Assembly: GCF_030269925.1 (NCBI RefSeq)
Contig: NC_085125.1
Span: 806,001-870,000 of the forward strand
Source of the DNA: Bombyx mori
Lineage: Eukaryota; Arthropoda; Insecta; Lepidoptera; Bombycidae
DNA: 64,000 nucleotides
Reading direction: 5' to 3'
Under the pieces are notes generated by a model. The model had not been told where the DNA came from, made no database searches, and saw only the letters and a list, made by a program, of their open reading frames with translations. Both the position numbers and the translations under genes were made by a program. Shown in pieces: positions 30,510-41,931 of the stretch. Position 1 is the first letter of the stretch; each line of letters begins with the position of its first letter.

Positions 30510-31400
30510 AAAATATATAAAAGTATATATTATATACATATTATAAAGAATATTATATTGATTATATATTATTATTTTAATTAAATTAAGGATTAAAATT
30601 GAGTAATTAATGAAAGATAAAAAAAAAAATGAACCTTATAAAAATGTTTACCTAAAAAAAACAAGATAAAACAATGCTAAATTTACACCAAAATAATTTT
30701 AAATGATTATTTGTAAATGCTATTAGCTTATTAAAAACATGCAAGCGTACAGGTCGATACCTAATACCTTTAATCAAACTGCACAAATAATCGGTATTCC
30801 GACGCAACGAACTTTATACGCATTAATAGAGAGTCGATCTATCGACGATTCGCTTTCAGACGGTTAACGGCCGTTTTCAATAACGTATCTGAGTTTACGG
30901 ATAGATAGCTATCTCCGAATATCAGCAAGAGCGTATCTATCCTTAGTTTGCGTTTCACAATCACGGATAAGTGCTATATCTCTTTAACCAACAGTAGATA
31001 GCTTCTTCCCTCCGATTTATCCGAGCCTCTTGATACGTTTCGTTTTACTACAAATACGAAACAACATCAGGATCAAGACTTATTTTATTTTATTCTAAAT
31101 TATAACTATAATTTAACCAGCATATTGTAGACTATCATAAACACATTTGTTTATAACAAAAAGTAATAAATCCATATGTAGATTTTTTTAAATTGGACGT
31201 ATTGCTATTTTGATCCTAGTCGAAATTATGAAACGAAACGTTTTGACAGTCCGTTTGCCAATAAGGAGTGATCAGTTTCTTTTGTTTGTTTTTCTATTGT
31301 TTACCTACTATATTAGATGATGACTTACCTTCAAAACGCTTTAAAACTTTCGTTTATAATTCTAAGTGTGTTTACAATTAAAGAGCTACAGTGAAATAAA

Positions 31401-32090
31401 ATGAATTCTGTAAGTATCTATGAACTACATTGATAATAATAATTTTACTTTGAAAACTTTGAGTTCTAGTTTAGAAAATATATCTTTTTCAGTCAAGAAA
31501 GGCAGCACCCATGACAAAAGATGAGACGATGATTCTAGCAGAACTTGTGGCGGCAAAAAAACATTTAAATAATAAGGCAACAAATGCCACAAACAATAAA
31601 TTGAAGGAGCAGGCTTGGCAAACCCTTGTAAATGATTTTAATTCGTCGATTCGTCGTTTCCCACGAACTCTATCACAGCTTCGACTAAAATGGGAAAACT
31701 TAAAGAACGCTACGGCAACATAAGAAACAACCTTAGTAAGGTTAGTATAATTAGTTGATTGTTTGTCTCTAATAACACATTGATAAACATGATTTTTTCT
31801 TCAGGTTGTCGTAGTATTTGAAATAATTATGCTCTTTGTTACAGGTTGGAGGTGGTAAGGATTGCAGATGAAATTTTGGATAAAGCATGCACATTGTTGT
31901 AGGTCACATATAATATTTTTAACACTTTTACAGCCAAGCGGAAACAAGATGGAAGAAAAGAAATGCAAGGCTAGCATAGGAACAATGCATTAGCAGAATA
32001 TCTAATAGCAAAAAAGAGACTTGACTTGGAAAATAAAGAAAAAGAGATTGTTGTAGCAAAAGTTAAGTTAGATTTAGATAATGCTAGTTA
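31401..32090 (+). pseudogene. Harbinger Myb/SANT-like accessory protein, decayed
   Basis: ATGAATTCT with donor GTAAGT (31401-31409) joins, after a TTTTTCAG acceptor at 31492, a frame from 31493 to a stop at 31723. It encodes a Myb/SANT-like trihelix: MILAELVAAKKHLNN, QAWQTLVNDFN and LKWENLKN. This is the DNA-binding protein that accompanies Harbinger transposases. A coiled-coil C-terminus (ALAEYLIAKKRLDLENKEKE) is readable at 31988-32090 beyond stops. The start matches the usual short first exon. Confidence 0.7.
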
Positions 32091-32299
32091 AAAAAATAAA
32101 AAATTACTTAAAAGGAATATTAAATTTCATAAATTAAGTAGGCAATAATAATTTTATGTTAGATAGTTTTTTAAGTATATGTACAAATTCTAAATTAAAT
32201 ATCTTGCATGTACTAACTACCATGTAATTATCATTTTGGAAAATAAAAAATAGTCAAATTTTCTTTGGAGTTTATTTTATAAATTATCTTTGGAGGCAA

Positions 32300-33791
32300 T
32301 TATTTATAAGTACATAGTTGTATTTCAGATGTAAGTTTTGAAAAATTGTTACGAACAATTATATTATTTTTTTGTAATGTATCTGCGACTGAAATTTCTG
32401 ATTCTAATTCTTCTAAATCTATACTTCTGACAATATTATGCAGCATGGCAGCTATAATAACAGCTTGCATATTTTCTAGTTTTAATCTACTTTTCAATGA
32501 TATACAGGGAGTTTTCTTTTACAAACACCAATGCATCTGAAAATTATACATTATTCGCTTACATTATTTTACAATACAGTATAACAAACTCTTAACTAAA
32601 AAAAAAAGATTACCTTTCTATAGTATTTCTTGTTTTAATATGTGATTCATTTTAAATCGTTCCGATTGAGTATGTGGGTTAATTAATCACGTTAAAAGAT
32701 AGGGTTGTGGAGATAGCCTCTATCGGCAAGCAAATAGCAATTTCCAAGTCCACCTTGTTATCAATGTTCTCTTGATATGTAGATAATTTATTATAGTAGT
32801 GTCATATTAAATTCATATAAACACCTAAATATATAATATAAATAAATAAAAATATAATAATAATAATATAAATAAGGTAATATAAATAAGAAATACCTTT
32901 TCAATCGGAATGGTTAATTATAGTTGTATCATGAGTAGACCCAGGCCATCAAGCAACAACATGCTCGTCGAACTCGACAAAGAGGTCGACGTGCAACCTA
33001 ACCCATGCATCAGCCCGCTGAGTTTCTCGCCGGATCTTCTCAGCGGGTCGCGATTCCGATCCGGTAGTAGATTCATTCGCGAAACAATTGCTCTTGAGTT
33101 GTTAGGTCTCCTTCGGAGGCGCTCGGGCAGTTGTTAGCAAATCCCACCCCTCTTGGCTGAGCCTTTGCTCGCCCACCTGTCCTGGTGAAACTGGAAAGGC
33201 CTTCGGGCCACCAGTAAACTTTCAATCATAAAAAAAAAAAAAAAAAATGCAACAACATTTTGAAACATCAATGATGCATTGCACACAAATTACAAATTCA
33301 AAATACTCTTTTTCTATTTCTAAATTCCTCTCCTATATTTGAATCTGTAACACAAATATAAAATGTAAAGGTATCAGTGTGTATATAATAAGAATGAAGG
33401 TAAATAACCTACCAGGTTATTGTATTACTATATGAATGTCATTTAGGGCACCATGGGAATCCAGCAGTATTATAGAATTCCTGTTGAGTGTGATTTTGTA
33501 ACACAACAAAAATTAGGTATAATTTTGCTATTGCTATAAACAAATATAAGTTGTAATAACGAGTACTTTTATGGTTAAAATTTATCTTACCTTTTTGACG
33601 TTACACTAAAATATGGTCTCATTAAATTAGTCAATTCATTCACAACACCTTTGCTCAGAAATCTATAGTCAAATTCGTAATTATTGATCTTCGCCATGTA
33701 ATTCAGACGATCTTTATTTTCCTAACCATATGATATCGGCCTCACTATCACTATCTGCATCACAATCTATTATCATTTGAAATAATTCCAT
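32300..33791 (-). pseudogene. Harbinger transposase remnant
   Basis: The N-terminus (ATG 33791) is acidic (CDADSDSEAD) and then shifts frame. MAKINNYEFDYRFLSKG...LMRPYFSVTSK (33697-33591) ends at a GTAAGA donor. A central piece with stops at about 32790-32618 still reads NESHIKTRNTIER, the signature of the HARBI1-like catalytic C-terminal half. KSRLKLENMQAVIIAAMLHN then ends at the stop at 32300. Much of the catalytic region is lost and a LINE tail (32963-33248) interrupts it. It is clearly non-functional. Confidence 0.75.
32963..33248 (+). mobile_element. jockey-like LINE 3' end with 10-bp TSD
   Basis: Plus-strand copy of the tail found at 18039-18350, ending 'CCAGTAAACTTTCAATCA' and a poly(A) run. 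GCAACAACAT flanks both sides (32953-32962 and 33249-33258). The body is close to the complete element, so the insertion is fairly recent. The 75-codon frame at 32910-33137 crosses it and is not a gene. Confidence 0.9.
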
Positions 33792-34257
33792 ATGACTATC
33801 ATTACTGCTACAATATGCCAATATGAAGAGAAACAATTATTAAATTATAGCGATTTACTTTCGAAAGATAAACGTGTAACCGGCCGATTTTGACAGATAA
33901 GCGAATGCCCTTACTAGAGATAGCGCCGCCTACCGGAGAGTTACTTAAAACTCATATTGAAACGGAAATAAGCACGATTTGTATGAGCGTTCTATCTTTA
34001 GCAGGCTATCCGTCCTCCCGACGATGGATAGATAAATCCGATAGGAACTGCTGTCCGTCGATAGGTTATTGGAACGTAAGTAAGGACAAAAATATAGATT
34101 TGTCTATCTTTAGTAACCGAAACTAGGGATAGATAGGTTATTGAAAACGGTCGTAAGACGTTTACGTGTAGCATTGGCTCAAGTTACGGTGTGTTGTCGA
34201 CATAATTAGTACCCTATAAATGACATAATCTCGGGTTTATTGTTTTTATGGGATTGT

Positions 34258-34689
34258 CTAACATTTTTATTATCCCTACCTACATATGGGGTTGAGATCT
34301 GGACTGTGAAAGAAAGAGAAAAAAGAAGAATCGATGCATTAGAAATGTGGTGCTGGAGAAGGATGCTCCGTATATCTTGGACTGAGCATCGCACCAACGC
34401 CTCGATCCTAAAAGATCTAAATATCTCTCACAGGTTATCGTCAACATTGCAATCCAGGATTCTTCGATATTTTGGACACGTATCGCGTCGACCAGCAGAG
34501 TCTATCGAGAAACTTGTTGTTCAGGGTAGGGTCAATGGCAAGAGATCTCGTGGACGAATCCCCATGCGTTGGACTGATCAGGTGAAAGACCTTACTGAAA
34601 CCCCACTTAACGAGTGCGTGCGCCGGGCCTCGGTTCGCAAACTATGGAAAACATCTGTCAAGGCTTTAATGAGCAAGAATTCCACATGA
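34258..34689 (+). pseudogene. RTE-like reverse transcriptase C-terminus
   Basis: The frame reads YGVEIWTVKEREKRRIDALE, MWCWRRMLRISWTEHRTN, YFGHVSRR and GKRSRGRIPMRWTDQV, the typical C-terminal domain after the RT in RTE/BovB-type LINEs. The catalytic RT is absent (5' truncation). It starts about 100 bp right of the Harbinger end. Confidence 0.8.
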
Positions 34690-34910
34690 CCACTACTGCT
34701 CTGCCAAGAGCAACCGATTATGATGACCTACACCCATACCGCATTACCATGTCAAAAATAAGTACGTACCAGTGAGATGTTATTTTAAGACATTTCATTA
34801 TAATGAATACAATGAAAGCGTGACGACCTGGTTCAGAATGCAAACTTAGTCAATAAATATAAAAGAATTACATAAGGTTAGAAAGTGGTCTTCACTTCTC
34901 AAACTGGTCG

Positions 34911-35062
34911 TAGGTACCGCCACCCTGCCTATTTCTGCCATGAAGCACTAATGCGTTTCGGTTTGAAGGGTGGGGTATTTACTATAAAATTGAGGCTTTA
35001 CGTTGTTGATGTCTATGGGCTCTGGTAACCGCTTATGGGCCGTGAGTTCGTTCACCTGTCTA
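34911..35062 (+). mobile_element. Bm1 SINE fragment, diverged
   Basis: 'ATTTCTGCCATGAAGCACTA', 'GATGTCTATGGGCTCTGGTA' and 'TGGGCCGTGAGTTCG' with internal deletions. Confidence 0.8.
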
Positions 35063-35394
35063 TGTAAAATATAATCATATAATAAAAAATATAACCAAAA
35101 AAAGTGGCTGAATTAATTCTTGAAACGCACCGCTGGCCTTACTATCTGAGCGCATCCACGCTTGTGTTACTATGGAATCTATTACTGAATATAATTAAAC
35201 ACCATTATCGATAATTGCGCGATTCGAACAAAAAACAAACTATAATCGATTTATATTATTTTTTTATATTGAGGTCAAATTATAGTAAAGTTACAAGCAG
35301 TAAGTACACTTTGTACTTTTTGAGATGATTAGATGAAGATATCGGAAATAACCCCTCCTCTTCTCTCGTGGCTATTGTAAGAGGCGATTAAGAG
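35063..35394. other. intergenic, nothing recognised
   Basis: AT-rich sequence. Confidence 0.35.
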
Positions 35395-35735
35395 AGAATG
35401 AGCAGCAGCCTTCTCCGGGTATCATAACAGCACACTGCGATCGTCAGCTTGGATATCAAGCGTGGCGATTATGGCACCGTCCCCCTCCCAACATGGCTTA
35501 CACAAATAAAAATCGGCTCCCAGCCTCTGGCAGTTAACCCATAGATACAGCCTACTGAGCTTCTCGTCGGATCTTCTCAGTGGGTCGTGTTTCCGATCCG
35601 GTGGTAGATTCTGCGAACCACTGCTCTTGCTTGGGTCAGTGTTAGCAACGCCTCCTTGAGTCCCGCTCACCGACACGTTAGGGTTACGCTGACATAGCCT
35701 CTCAAGGCTATCAGCTTAGGTAGGGAAACCAGCAC
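35395..35735 (+). mobile_element. LINE tail family B fragment
   Basis: 'CTGAGCTTCTCGTCGGATCT', 'CAGTGGGTCGTGTTTCCGAT', 'GGTGGTAGATTCTGCGAACC' and a closing 'AGGTAGGGAAAC'. Plus orientation. Confidence 0.7.
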
Positions 35736-36110
35736 CTCTACTATTAGAGGTTACAGTAGCGGCCAAGAGAACCCGTTGGATAGTGTGCAACATTCGGTCG
35801 TACTCGGGTGTCATCGGGCGTGATCGGAATTCCCGCGCAGGTGTCCCGTGACGTCATCACAACAAGATTTGCGCCCCGATTTGACATGAATATTAAATCG
35901 AAATTTTAGTTTTAATTTGAATCGTTTAGTGCCTAGCGTCGTTTACTCCTTTTTGTTTATATTTTAATATTGCACATACACCTGAACATTATAAATATTA
36001 TTGAAATAGTGTGTTTAACCTTTTTACTTTACGAGTTAAATTTTCCCGCGAATACGGAGAACAACAATAAACCACAGATAAAGGCAGCGTTGGGCCGGCC
36101 GTTGTGGCGA
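35736..36110. other. intergenic, nothing recognised
   Basis: A GC-richer part (35740-35880) and then AT-rich sequence; no recognised feature. Confidence 0.35.
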
Positions 36111-36365
36111 AGCTTGGGGGAGGCCTATGCGTATGTGGGTTTTATTGCCCTTGTAGGCAGACGAGCATACGGCCCATCTGATGGTGAGGGGGTACCGTCG
36201 TCCATGGACTTCAGCAATGCCAGGGGTAGAGCCAAGCCGCTGCCAACCGTTAAGTACTCTCCACAAGCCTCGTTTGAAGGAGGGAAGCTCTTCCAAAGCT
36301 GGATGGTACCTGGCAAAAAATATCTCTGGAAACGCACTGTGGATGAACGCAGTGGCGAAATGGCG
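36111..36365 (-). mobile_element. LINE tail family C, RT C-terminus
   Basis: 'TATTGCCCTTGTAGGCAGAC', 'CCCATCTGATGGTGAGGGGG' and 'GCCTCGTTTGAAGGAGGG'. Translated on the minus strand in pieces it matches the C-terminal peptide seen at 50326-50604 (STVRFQRYFLPGTIQLWKSF). No intact ORF. Confidence 0.75.
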
Positions 36366-37039
36366 ATGGCGGGCGTTTGAAAGATGGGTAGATAGATACA
36401 ATTACTTATACAATAAACACAAAAAGAAAGCATTTTTATACATCTGTTTAGTAAAGAGCCCGCATTGAATGTGAATTGAATACGTTAAATTTCATTATAC
36501 ATTTACTGCTTGACCTTAAACATCTTAAGTGATCCTGATTGATCGGCAATAAAAAACAATAAAAAATTGTATTTTGGGAGTAATTTGTGTGAATAACGAT
36601 GATAATTTGTACAGTGTTCTCTGCCAGACGTTTTTATCTTAATACATAAAATATACGCTGGCGTGTTCCTTCCCAGTAATGTTATTGTGATCTTAATGCA
36701 AATAAATCCTACCCTCCAATTCAAATTCCATTCTCACTGATGGCTGGAACCCCTGGGTCTACGATGAGCACGGCCAGTCTACACAGTAAGGAAGGAATCT
36801 GACCCGGTGGATCAAAGCTTCAGATCAGGAGTACGCATCGTGGTCCCAATGTATTAATTCGCACTGGAACCACTATCCTACCTATGGATTCGTATAATTG
36901 TATCTTTCACCTTGAGTTTGGTAATTATCACCTGGAGGACCAAGAGCTGATCTGACCATTAATGCAATGACCCAAATGTGTACAATTTTTTTAAATAAAT
37001 TTATGAAAGTTCGTGAGGATGGGTGGTTTTTTTGTTTTT
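36366..37039. other. intergenic, nothing recognised
   Basis: AT-rich, with a more mixed stretch at 36720-36960 that I cannot assign. Confidence 0.35.
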
Positions 37040-37286
37040 TTTTTTTTAATTGCTTAGATGGGTGGACGAGCTCTCAGCCCACCTTTTGTTAAGTGGTTAC
37101 TGGAGCCTATAGAAATTTACGACGTAAATGCGCCACCCACCTTGAGATATAAGTTCTAAGGTCTCAGGTATAGTTACAACGGCTGCCCCGCCCTTCAAAC
37201 CGAAACTCATTACTGCTTCACGGCAGATATAGGCAGGGTGGTGGTACCTACCCGTGCGGACTCACATGAGGTCCCACCACCAGTAC
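37040..37286 (-). mobile_element. Bm1 SINE, 3' half
   Basis: T-run, 'GCTTAGATGGGTGGACGAGC' through to 'CACATGAGGTCCCACCACCA'. Confidence 0.9.
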
Positions 37287-38020
37287 AATGCTATGGACAT
37301 GGATATGATGTTTGTAAATGTTTCACGCAAAAACTACAAGACGGATTGTGATAAAATTTCACAGTCACATTTTAATCAGAATGTCAGTTAAGCTATTTAT
37401 TTATTAGAATGCCATATAGCACGACCGACGAACGAAGGTAGACGCACGTGTGCGTTCAAGAAATTTATGTTTTTTAAAAAATTTTCAAGGAAAACAGTAA
37501 AACCTAATAATCCGCACGACTGTTCATATTTAGTTTAATTCCGATCATTGAGCACGACCCACTAGAGACAATACGCTGAATGTGACGATTACGCTGGAGA
37601 AACTGAACAAAATGTTTGTCTGATAAAATATTTATAATATTAAATGGGCTGCTTCATTCACGATTGGGTTTTATCATATTTTTAGATTTTATTGGAGTTT
37701 CATATATGCTTTTCCGCCTAAATTGGGAACCATTACATTTTGTAAGTATTTTCTTATTTGTATCAATTCATAGATAAACAAGGATCTATTGATGGTAAGT
37801 CAAATTCACTTAGAAACCACCATGGTACACCAGGAACTTCGAGAGTCCACGAACTTCTTAACGCAACTGCAGAGTCAAAAATTCGCAAGTCTTAACCGTA
37901 TTGAAAAGTGTAACTTACATATTCATAACTTATTTAGAATAGACATTCGCGTTGGCCAATTTTGTATTTTAACTAAAAGGGTATCTGGCGTATACTACTA
38001 CTACTACGTACTACGCGTGT
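37287..38020. other. intergenic, nothing recognised
   Basis: AT-rich sequence. The plus-strand frame at 37789-38193 runs into a LINE tail and has no domain. Confidence 0.35.
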
Positions 38021-38024
38021 CAAC

Positions 38025-38130
38025 GGTAAGCAGCAGCTTGGATCTGCCCATGGCATTGCCGATGTCCATGACCAACGGTAATAATTCACCATCACGTGGG
38101 CCGTATGCTCGTCTGCTTACAAGGGCAATG
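38025..38130 (+). mobile_element. LINE tail family C fragment
   Basis: 'GGTAAGCAGCAGCTTGGATC' and 'GGGCCGTATGCTCGTCTGCT', ending 'ACAAGGGCAATGACA'; diverged. Confidence 0.7.
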
Positions 38131-38990
38131 ACAAATAACTTGGTTCTATTAACTACCCAAATACTTTTTTACAAAAATTTGATGTTATATTAGGAATATT
38201 TGATCTTCGAAGACCCTCGAAGACTCTTCGATGCGCTGCTAAGTGTGAGATCCGTCTCCCGGTTGAGTTTAGTTAAGGGTTAGGTTAAGGATAGTCAAAT
38301 GAATATAGCGATGAATTGGACATAACATCCTGAAATGCGTTTTCAAAGTCAGTCCTCACTCGATCAGAAGGAACGCCTAGAACAATCAATCGATTTAGAG
38401 TTAAAGAGCTCAGATATCTCAAACTGGCCTCGTCTTTATCATTTAGCGATGGAAGCCAGATAATAAGTGATTAAAAATGCACGTGTAAAATTGATAATTA
38501 ATATATCATCTTTAACACGAATCCTACACGGAATCTGTACAAAGGATGTCATAATCGCTGCATAGATCATGCATACACATGTCTGGTTGTCTATTGTGAT
38601 GGGTACACACAAGGTGATGGGTCATAGACCAAAGAAAATATATTCGACTAGAAGAGGATTCTATTGGTGAACTCAGGGCTTAAGGGCTTGGTCCAAGGTT
38701 GAGGCTATAATGTTTTCTATACCATCTGTCTTGACCTTTACAGCAAAATACTCTTCCACCATTCAAATGTTATTGTTGAGTACTAAATGATATACTCTTC
38801 TCTCCTTGTGTAACTAACAAACAACTAATAGTGCTGTTTCAAAGATAATTTTTGAATAAACAAATTGGAACAAAATGAAAATTCTATGCTTGTCACTTTG
38901 TTTTGTGTAATTGCGTGTTGTACGACAAATTACTATCCTCAATGATATGCACTATCATCCAGTTAATATCTAACCCAAATAAGCCGTTTT
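38131..38990. other. intergenic, nothing recognised
   Basis: Mixed, mostly AT-rich sequence without a repeat family or ORF that I can name. Confidence 0.35.
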
Positions 38991-38994
38991 CGAA

Positions 38995-39390
38995 GAGTGG
39001 AACTGTTATATCTATACATATAAATAAAATTGGAGTGTCTGTTTGTAATAATGAAATAACCGCTTTTTACTACATGCATATAAATATATATATATGGTAC
39101 ATACACCAAAATAACATTTTTTACAATTTTTGTCTGTCTGTCTGTCTGTCTGTCTGTCGGTCTATCTGTTTGTTCCGGCTAATCTCTGGAACGGCTAGAC
39201 CGATTTTGACGGGACTTTTACTGACAGGTAGCTGATGATATAAGGAGTAACTTAGGCTACTTTTTATAGACTTCGCTCCGCGGCGTCACCCGCAGTTATT
39301 GTCGTACCACGCGCAACATGGCGGGACTCAGCTATCAATAAGAAAAAATAAAGTTTCCGAAGCGAAGCGAGGGCGGATCGCTAGTTTACA
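38995..39390 (+). repeat. Helitron-like dispersed repeat with (GTCT)n
   Basis: It includes a GTCT microsatellite (39131-39159), 'CTCTGGAACGGCTAGACCGA', 'ACTTCGCTCCGCGGCGTCAC' and a CTAG end ('GGCGGATCGCTAGTTTAC'). This layout is seen in lepidopteran non-autonomous Helitrons (LEP1-like); the class is by resemblance. A related fragment lies at 57755-57955. Confidence 0.5.
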
Positions 39391-39659
39391 ATATATTATA
39401 ATTAAGGCCTTCACTCTTCCAAGTGGGTGGCGGCATTTAAATTGCGTTCGAGTAATTAATTAATGAGGATGAGAGAATCTGAGGATCGCGCTTAGTTGCG
39501 AGCAATCGGAGAGGCCTATGGCCGGAGTGGACGTCTGCGGGCTGATAGATCGAAAGATAGATAGAGTCGTGAGTTCATCCTACCTACCCCGCCGGTACTG
39601 GCACAGGGTTCTCTTGCCTCTCTTCAATCGGAGTTAAACATCTCAAGGAAGCTTCTTCA

Positions 39660-40012
39660 TCTCCATCGCTCCCTCATTGCTGAGGATCGTGACTCCGTTT
39701 CAGCTTGTCGATTGCCAGTCTCCATCGGTTCCGGTCAGTTGCCTGTTGTAGTGCAGCGCTAAGTAGTCCGCTGGTTTGCTCGGAGATCTGGTCGGACCAA
39801 CATTTGGGGCTCCGGCCTCTAGGACGCTTTCCTTCTATTTTTCCAGTGACCATCAGACGTTCCAAGTTGTCTACACCTCTGCGGGCATCGTGACCAAAGT
39901 AGCGCATTATGCGTTGCAGACAGGTTACTATTTCGGTTCCGAAGGCTAAGAGTTTGTTCCGAAGGCTTATCTCTGTACAATAGTCCTTGAATACATACAT
40001 ATATCGGGTCAT
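39660..40012 (-). pseudogene. RTE-like LINE C-terminal fragment
   Basis: The minus-strand frame reads IMRYFGHDARRGVDNLERLM, GKRPRGRSPKCWSDQIS and RNRWRLAIDKLKRSHDPQQ and stops at 39674. The 3' sequence with GAAGAA repeats lies at about 39660. The same family appears at 49030-49240 on the plus strand. Everything 5' of this region, including the RT, is missing. Confidence 0.75.
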
Positions 40013-40497
40013 GTTTGTAAAACTGACGTCTGGCTGTCGGCGTCAACTCAGCAGACCGACTTCACGGTGGTAAGCGCATACAATAGCGCGATGAAAGCAG
40101 TATAGAGATTGAGAAGAACACAGCCTCTGAAAAAAACGTAGTATTTAATTGTTTTCCAGTGCCTATTAATTTGGAATGCACATGTCTAAACCTTAATAGT
40201 TCTACGTAAAGCGCCTACATAATAATAACTACAATTATAATATAATTCCTTAAAGAAAATGTAGGAAGGTGCGGTTGAATGAATTAATTACATTCTGACA
40301 ATTAAATATGATATTAAAGTTAAAACAATGATGGCTGAGTCACGGTTCAGATGGTGGTCTTTGCGTCAATCCTATACACCTTGTACTGTGAGAGATTATT
40401 ATCAAGGACAGTCTGGATATTCGCTAGGGGATACGGCAATGCAATCTTGGAAAGCAACTCCTTCGATTAGTTCGTAGTGGCCAATTTTATTTAAAAA
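40013..40497. other. intergenic, nothing recognised
   Basis: AT-rich, no recognised feature. Confidence 0.35.
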
Positions 40498-40640
40498 ATT
40501 TTTTATTGCATAGATGTGTGGACGAGCTCACAGCCCACCTGGTGTTAAGTGGTTACTGGAGTCCATAGACATGTACGAAGTAAATGCGCCACATACCTTG
40601 AGATATAAGTTCTAAGCTCTCAAGTATAGTTATAAAGTAT
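40498..40640 (-). mobile_element. Bm1 SINE fragment
   Basis: 'TGTGGACGAGCTCACAGCCC' to 'TTCTAAGCTCTCAAGTATAG' in reverse orientation. Confidence 0.88.
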
Positions 40641-40644
40641 ATAA

Positions 40645-40870
40645 TAATGCCTTCAGGGCGTTGTTGAGGCTTCCACCTTATTGTAGTGCATCAGGCATGT
40701 TCGCCGATGCGCACACGGATGACTACTTCGCGATAATGCGCAAAAAGGTGGCATCCATTATGCGTAGAGTGGGAGGAAGCACCAACAACGTCTTGAGGGT
40801 ACTAGCTGAAAGACTGGATGGCCCGACCCTGGGTAGGTTCATCAAGTTGCATGTTCTACATGCTGCTTGA
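40645..40870 (+). pseudogene. probable LINE ORF2 C-terminal fragment
   Basis: The frame reads RALLRLPPYCSASGMFADAH, DDYFAIMRKKVASIMRRVGG and ends LGRFIKLHVLHAA before a stop. The layout is like the extreme C-terminus of some LINE ORF2 proteins. I recognise it only by that resemblance. Confidence 0.5.
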
Positions 40871-41355
40871 TGGGGCTGCCAGGGACGGAGTTGATTGATT
40901 TATTTAAATACTAACATAGTTCGTAAGTTATTTGTAATACTAACACAATATGAGACTTTTGTCTTGAAATAATTTTTATTTTTTATTTTTTATAACTCCT
41001 CTCAGGGTGTGAAGATTTTCCTGACGCCCCTGTTTTGTTGGGTGGTCGAACAGATATGATGTATCATGTGTATCTGGTGCAAAAGATTCGTGTGCTCCAT
41101 CCTAAAGAAGAGGTGTACATTAATCCCTATGAGATTCCTACCTTAAGGTCGGTGATGACATTTACTTTGTGATCTATAAAAGTAATGGTAAATACTTAAC
41201 ACCAGAAAGAACTTTAGCTCGTCTGACCTGTACTGTAATAAAGAACATCCAAAAATATGGTTATTGAAGTCTAGTAAAACGATGATGATGTTACTGACTT
41301 TGAGATTCGAAGTTTTAACTAACGTTTAAGTTTTTTTTTACCAAATAAAAAAAAC
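40871..41355. other. intergenic, nothing recognised
   Basis: No recognised repeat or ORF. Confidence 0.35.
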
Positions 41356-41359
41356 CTTT

Positions 41360-41590
41360 ATTAGGAAGCTATCAAAGAGAGCACTAACCTGGAAAATGTC
41401 TGGTAAAAGGAAGAGAGGCCGCCCCAGAACAACTTGGCGTCGCTCGGTGGAGCAGGAGCTAGGGGTCTTGGGCATGACGTGGGAGGAGCCAGAACAGACT
41501 GCCCAAGACCGATATAAATGGAAAAATTTGATTCGAGCCCTACACCCCAGCAGAGGGTAATAGGAAAGCATGATGATGATGATGATTAGA
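41360..41590 (+). pseudogene. RTE-like LINE 3' end with (ATG)n tail
   Basis: The plus-strand frame reads KLSKRALTWKMSGKRKRGRP, then RTTWRRSVEQELGVLGMTWE and QDRYKWKNLIRALHPSRG before tandem stops. It ends in an (ATG)n run at 41568-41586, a tail type usual for RTE LINEs. Only the last ~60 codons are present. Confidence 0.75.
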
Positions 41591-41741
41591 AAGCTAAACT
41601 CAATATTTAAGTAAAATTTCATGACCACGGTCAAGAAATAGTAAAGTCTTTGTAATTATCATAATATATCACGGACCGATACTGCTGTCATTTGATACGT
41701 ATAGAAGTTATAAAGTTATTTAAATTGATTTAAAGTTAGTT

Positions 41742-41931
41742 ATTATTACTGGTGGTAGGACTTCTTGTGAGTCCGCGCGGGTAGGTACCACCGCCCTGCT
41801 TATTTCTGCTGTGAAGCAGTAATGCGTTTCGGTTTGAAGGGTGGGGCAGCCGTTGTAACTATACTTGAGACCTTAGAACTTATATCTCAAGGTGGGTGGC
41901 GTATTTACGTTATACTAAGCAATAAAAAAAA
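41742..41931 (+). mobile_element. Bm1 SINE, 3' half
   Basis: 'ACTGGTGGTAGGACTTCTTG' to 'GTGGGTGGCGTATTTACGTT', then a jump (internal deletion) to 'CTAAGCAATAAAAAA'. Confidence 0.9.

Larger units (their letters stand above)
30868..34153. mobile_element. PIF/Harbinger-type DNA transposon (3.3 kb), decayed
   Basis: The ends CGGCCGTTTTCAATAACGTA (left) and the complement of GGTTATTGAAAACGGTCG (right) are inverted repeats. They are flanked by TAA at 30865-30867 and 34154-34156, the 3-bp type of target duplication expected for this superfamily. Within about 250 bp of each end the motif GATAG/CTATC recurs many times (for example ATAGATAGCTATC and GGGATAGATAGG), probably transposase-binding repeats. 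Inside are a Myb-like gene on the plus strand and a transposase remnant on the minus strand, converging tail to tail. A jockey-like LINE tail has inserted into the latter. Confidence 0.88.

Noticed and set aside
36036..36433. Overlapping ORFs of 95-136 codons on both strands
   Set aside because: They are translations of LINE tail family C in several frames; only the minus-strand RT C-terminal reading has meaning and it is broken.
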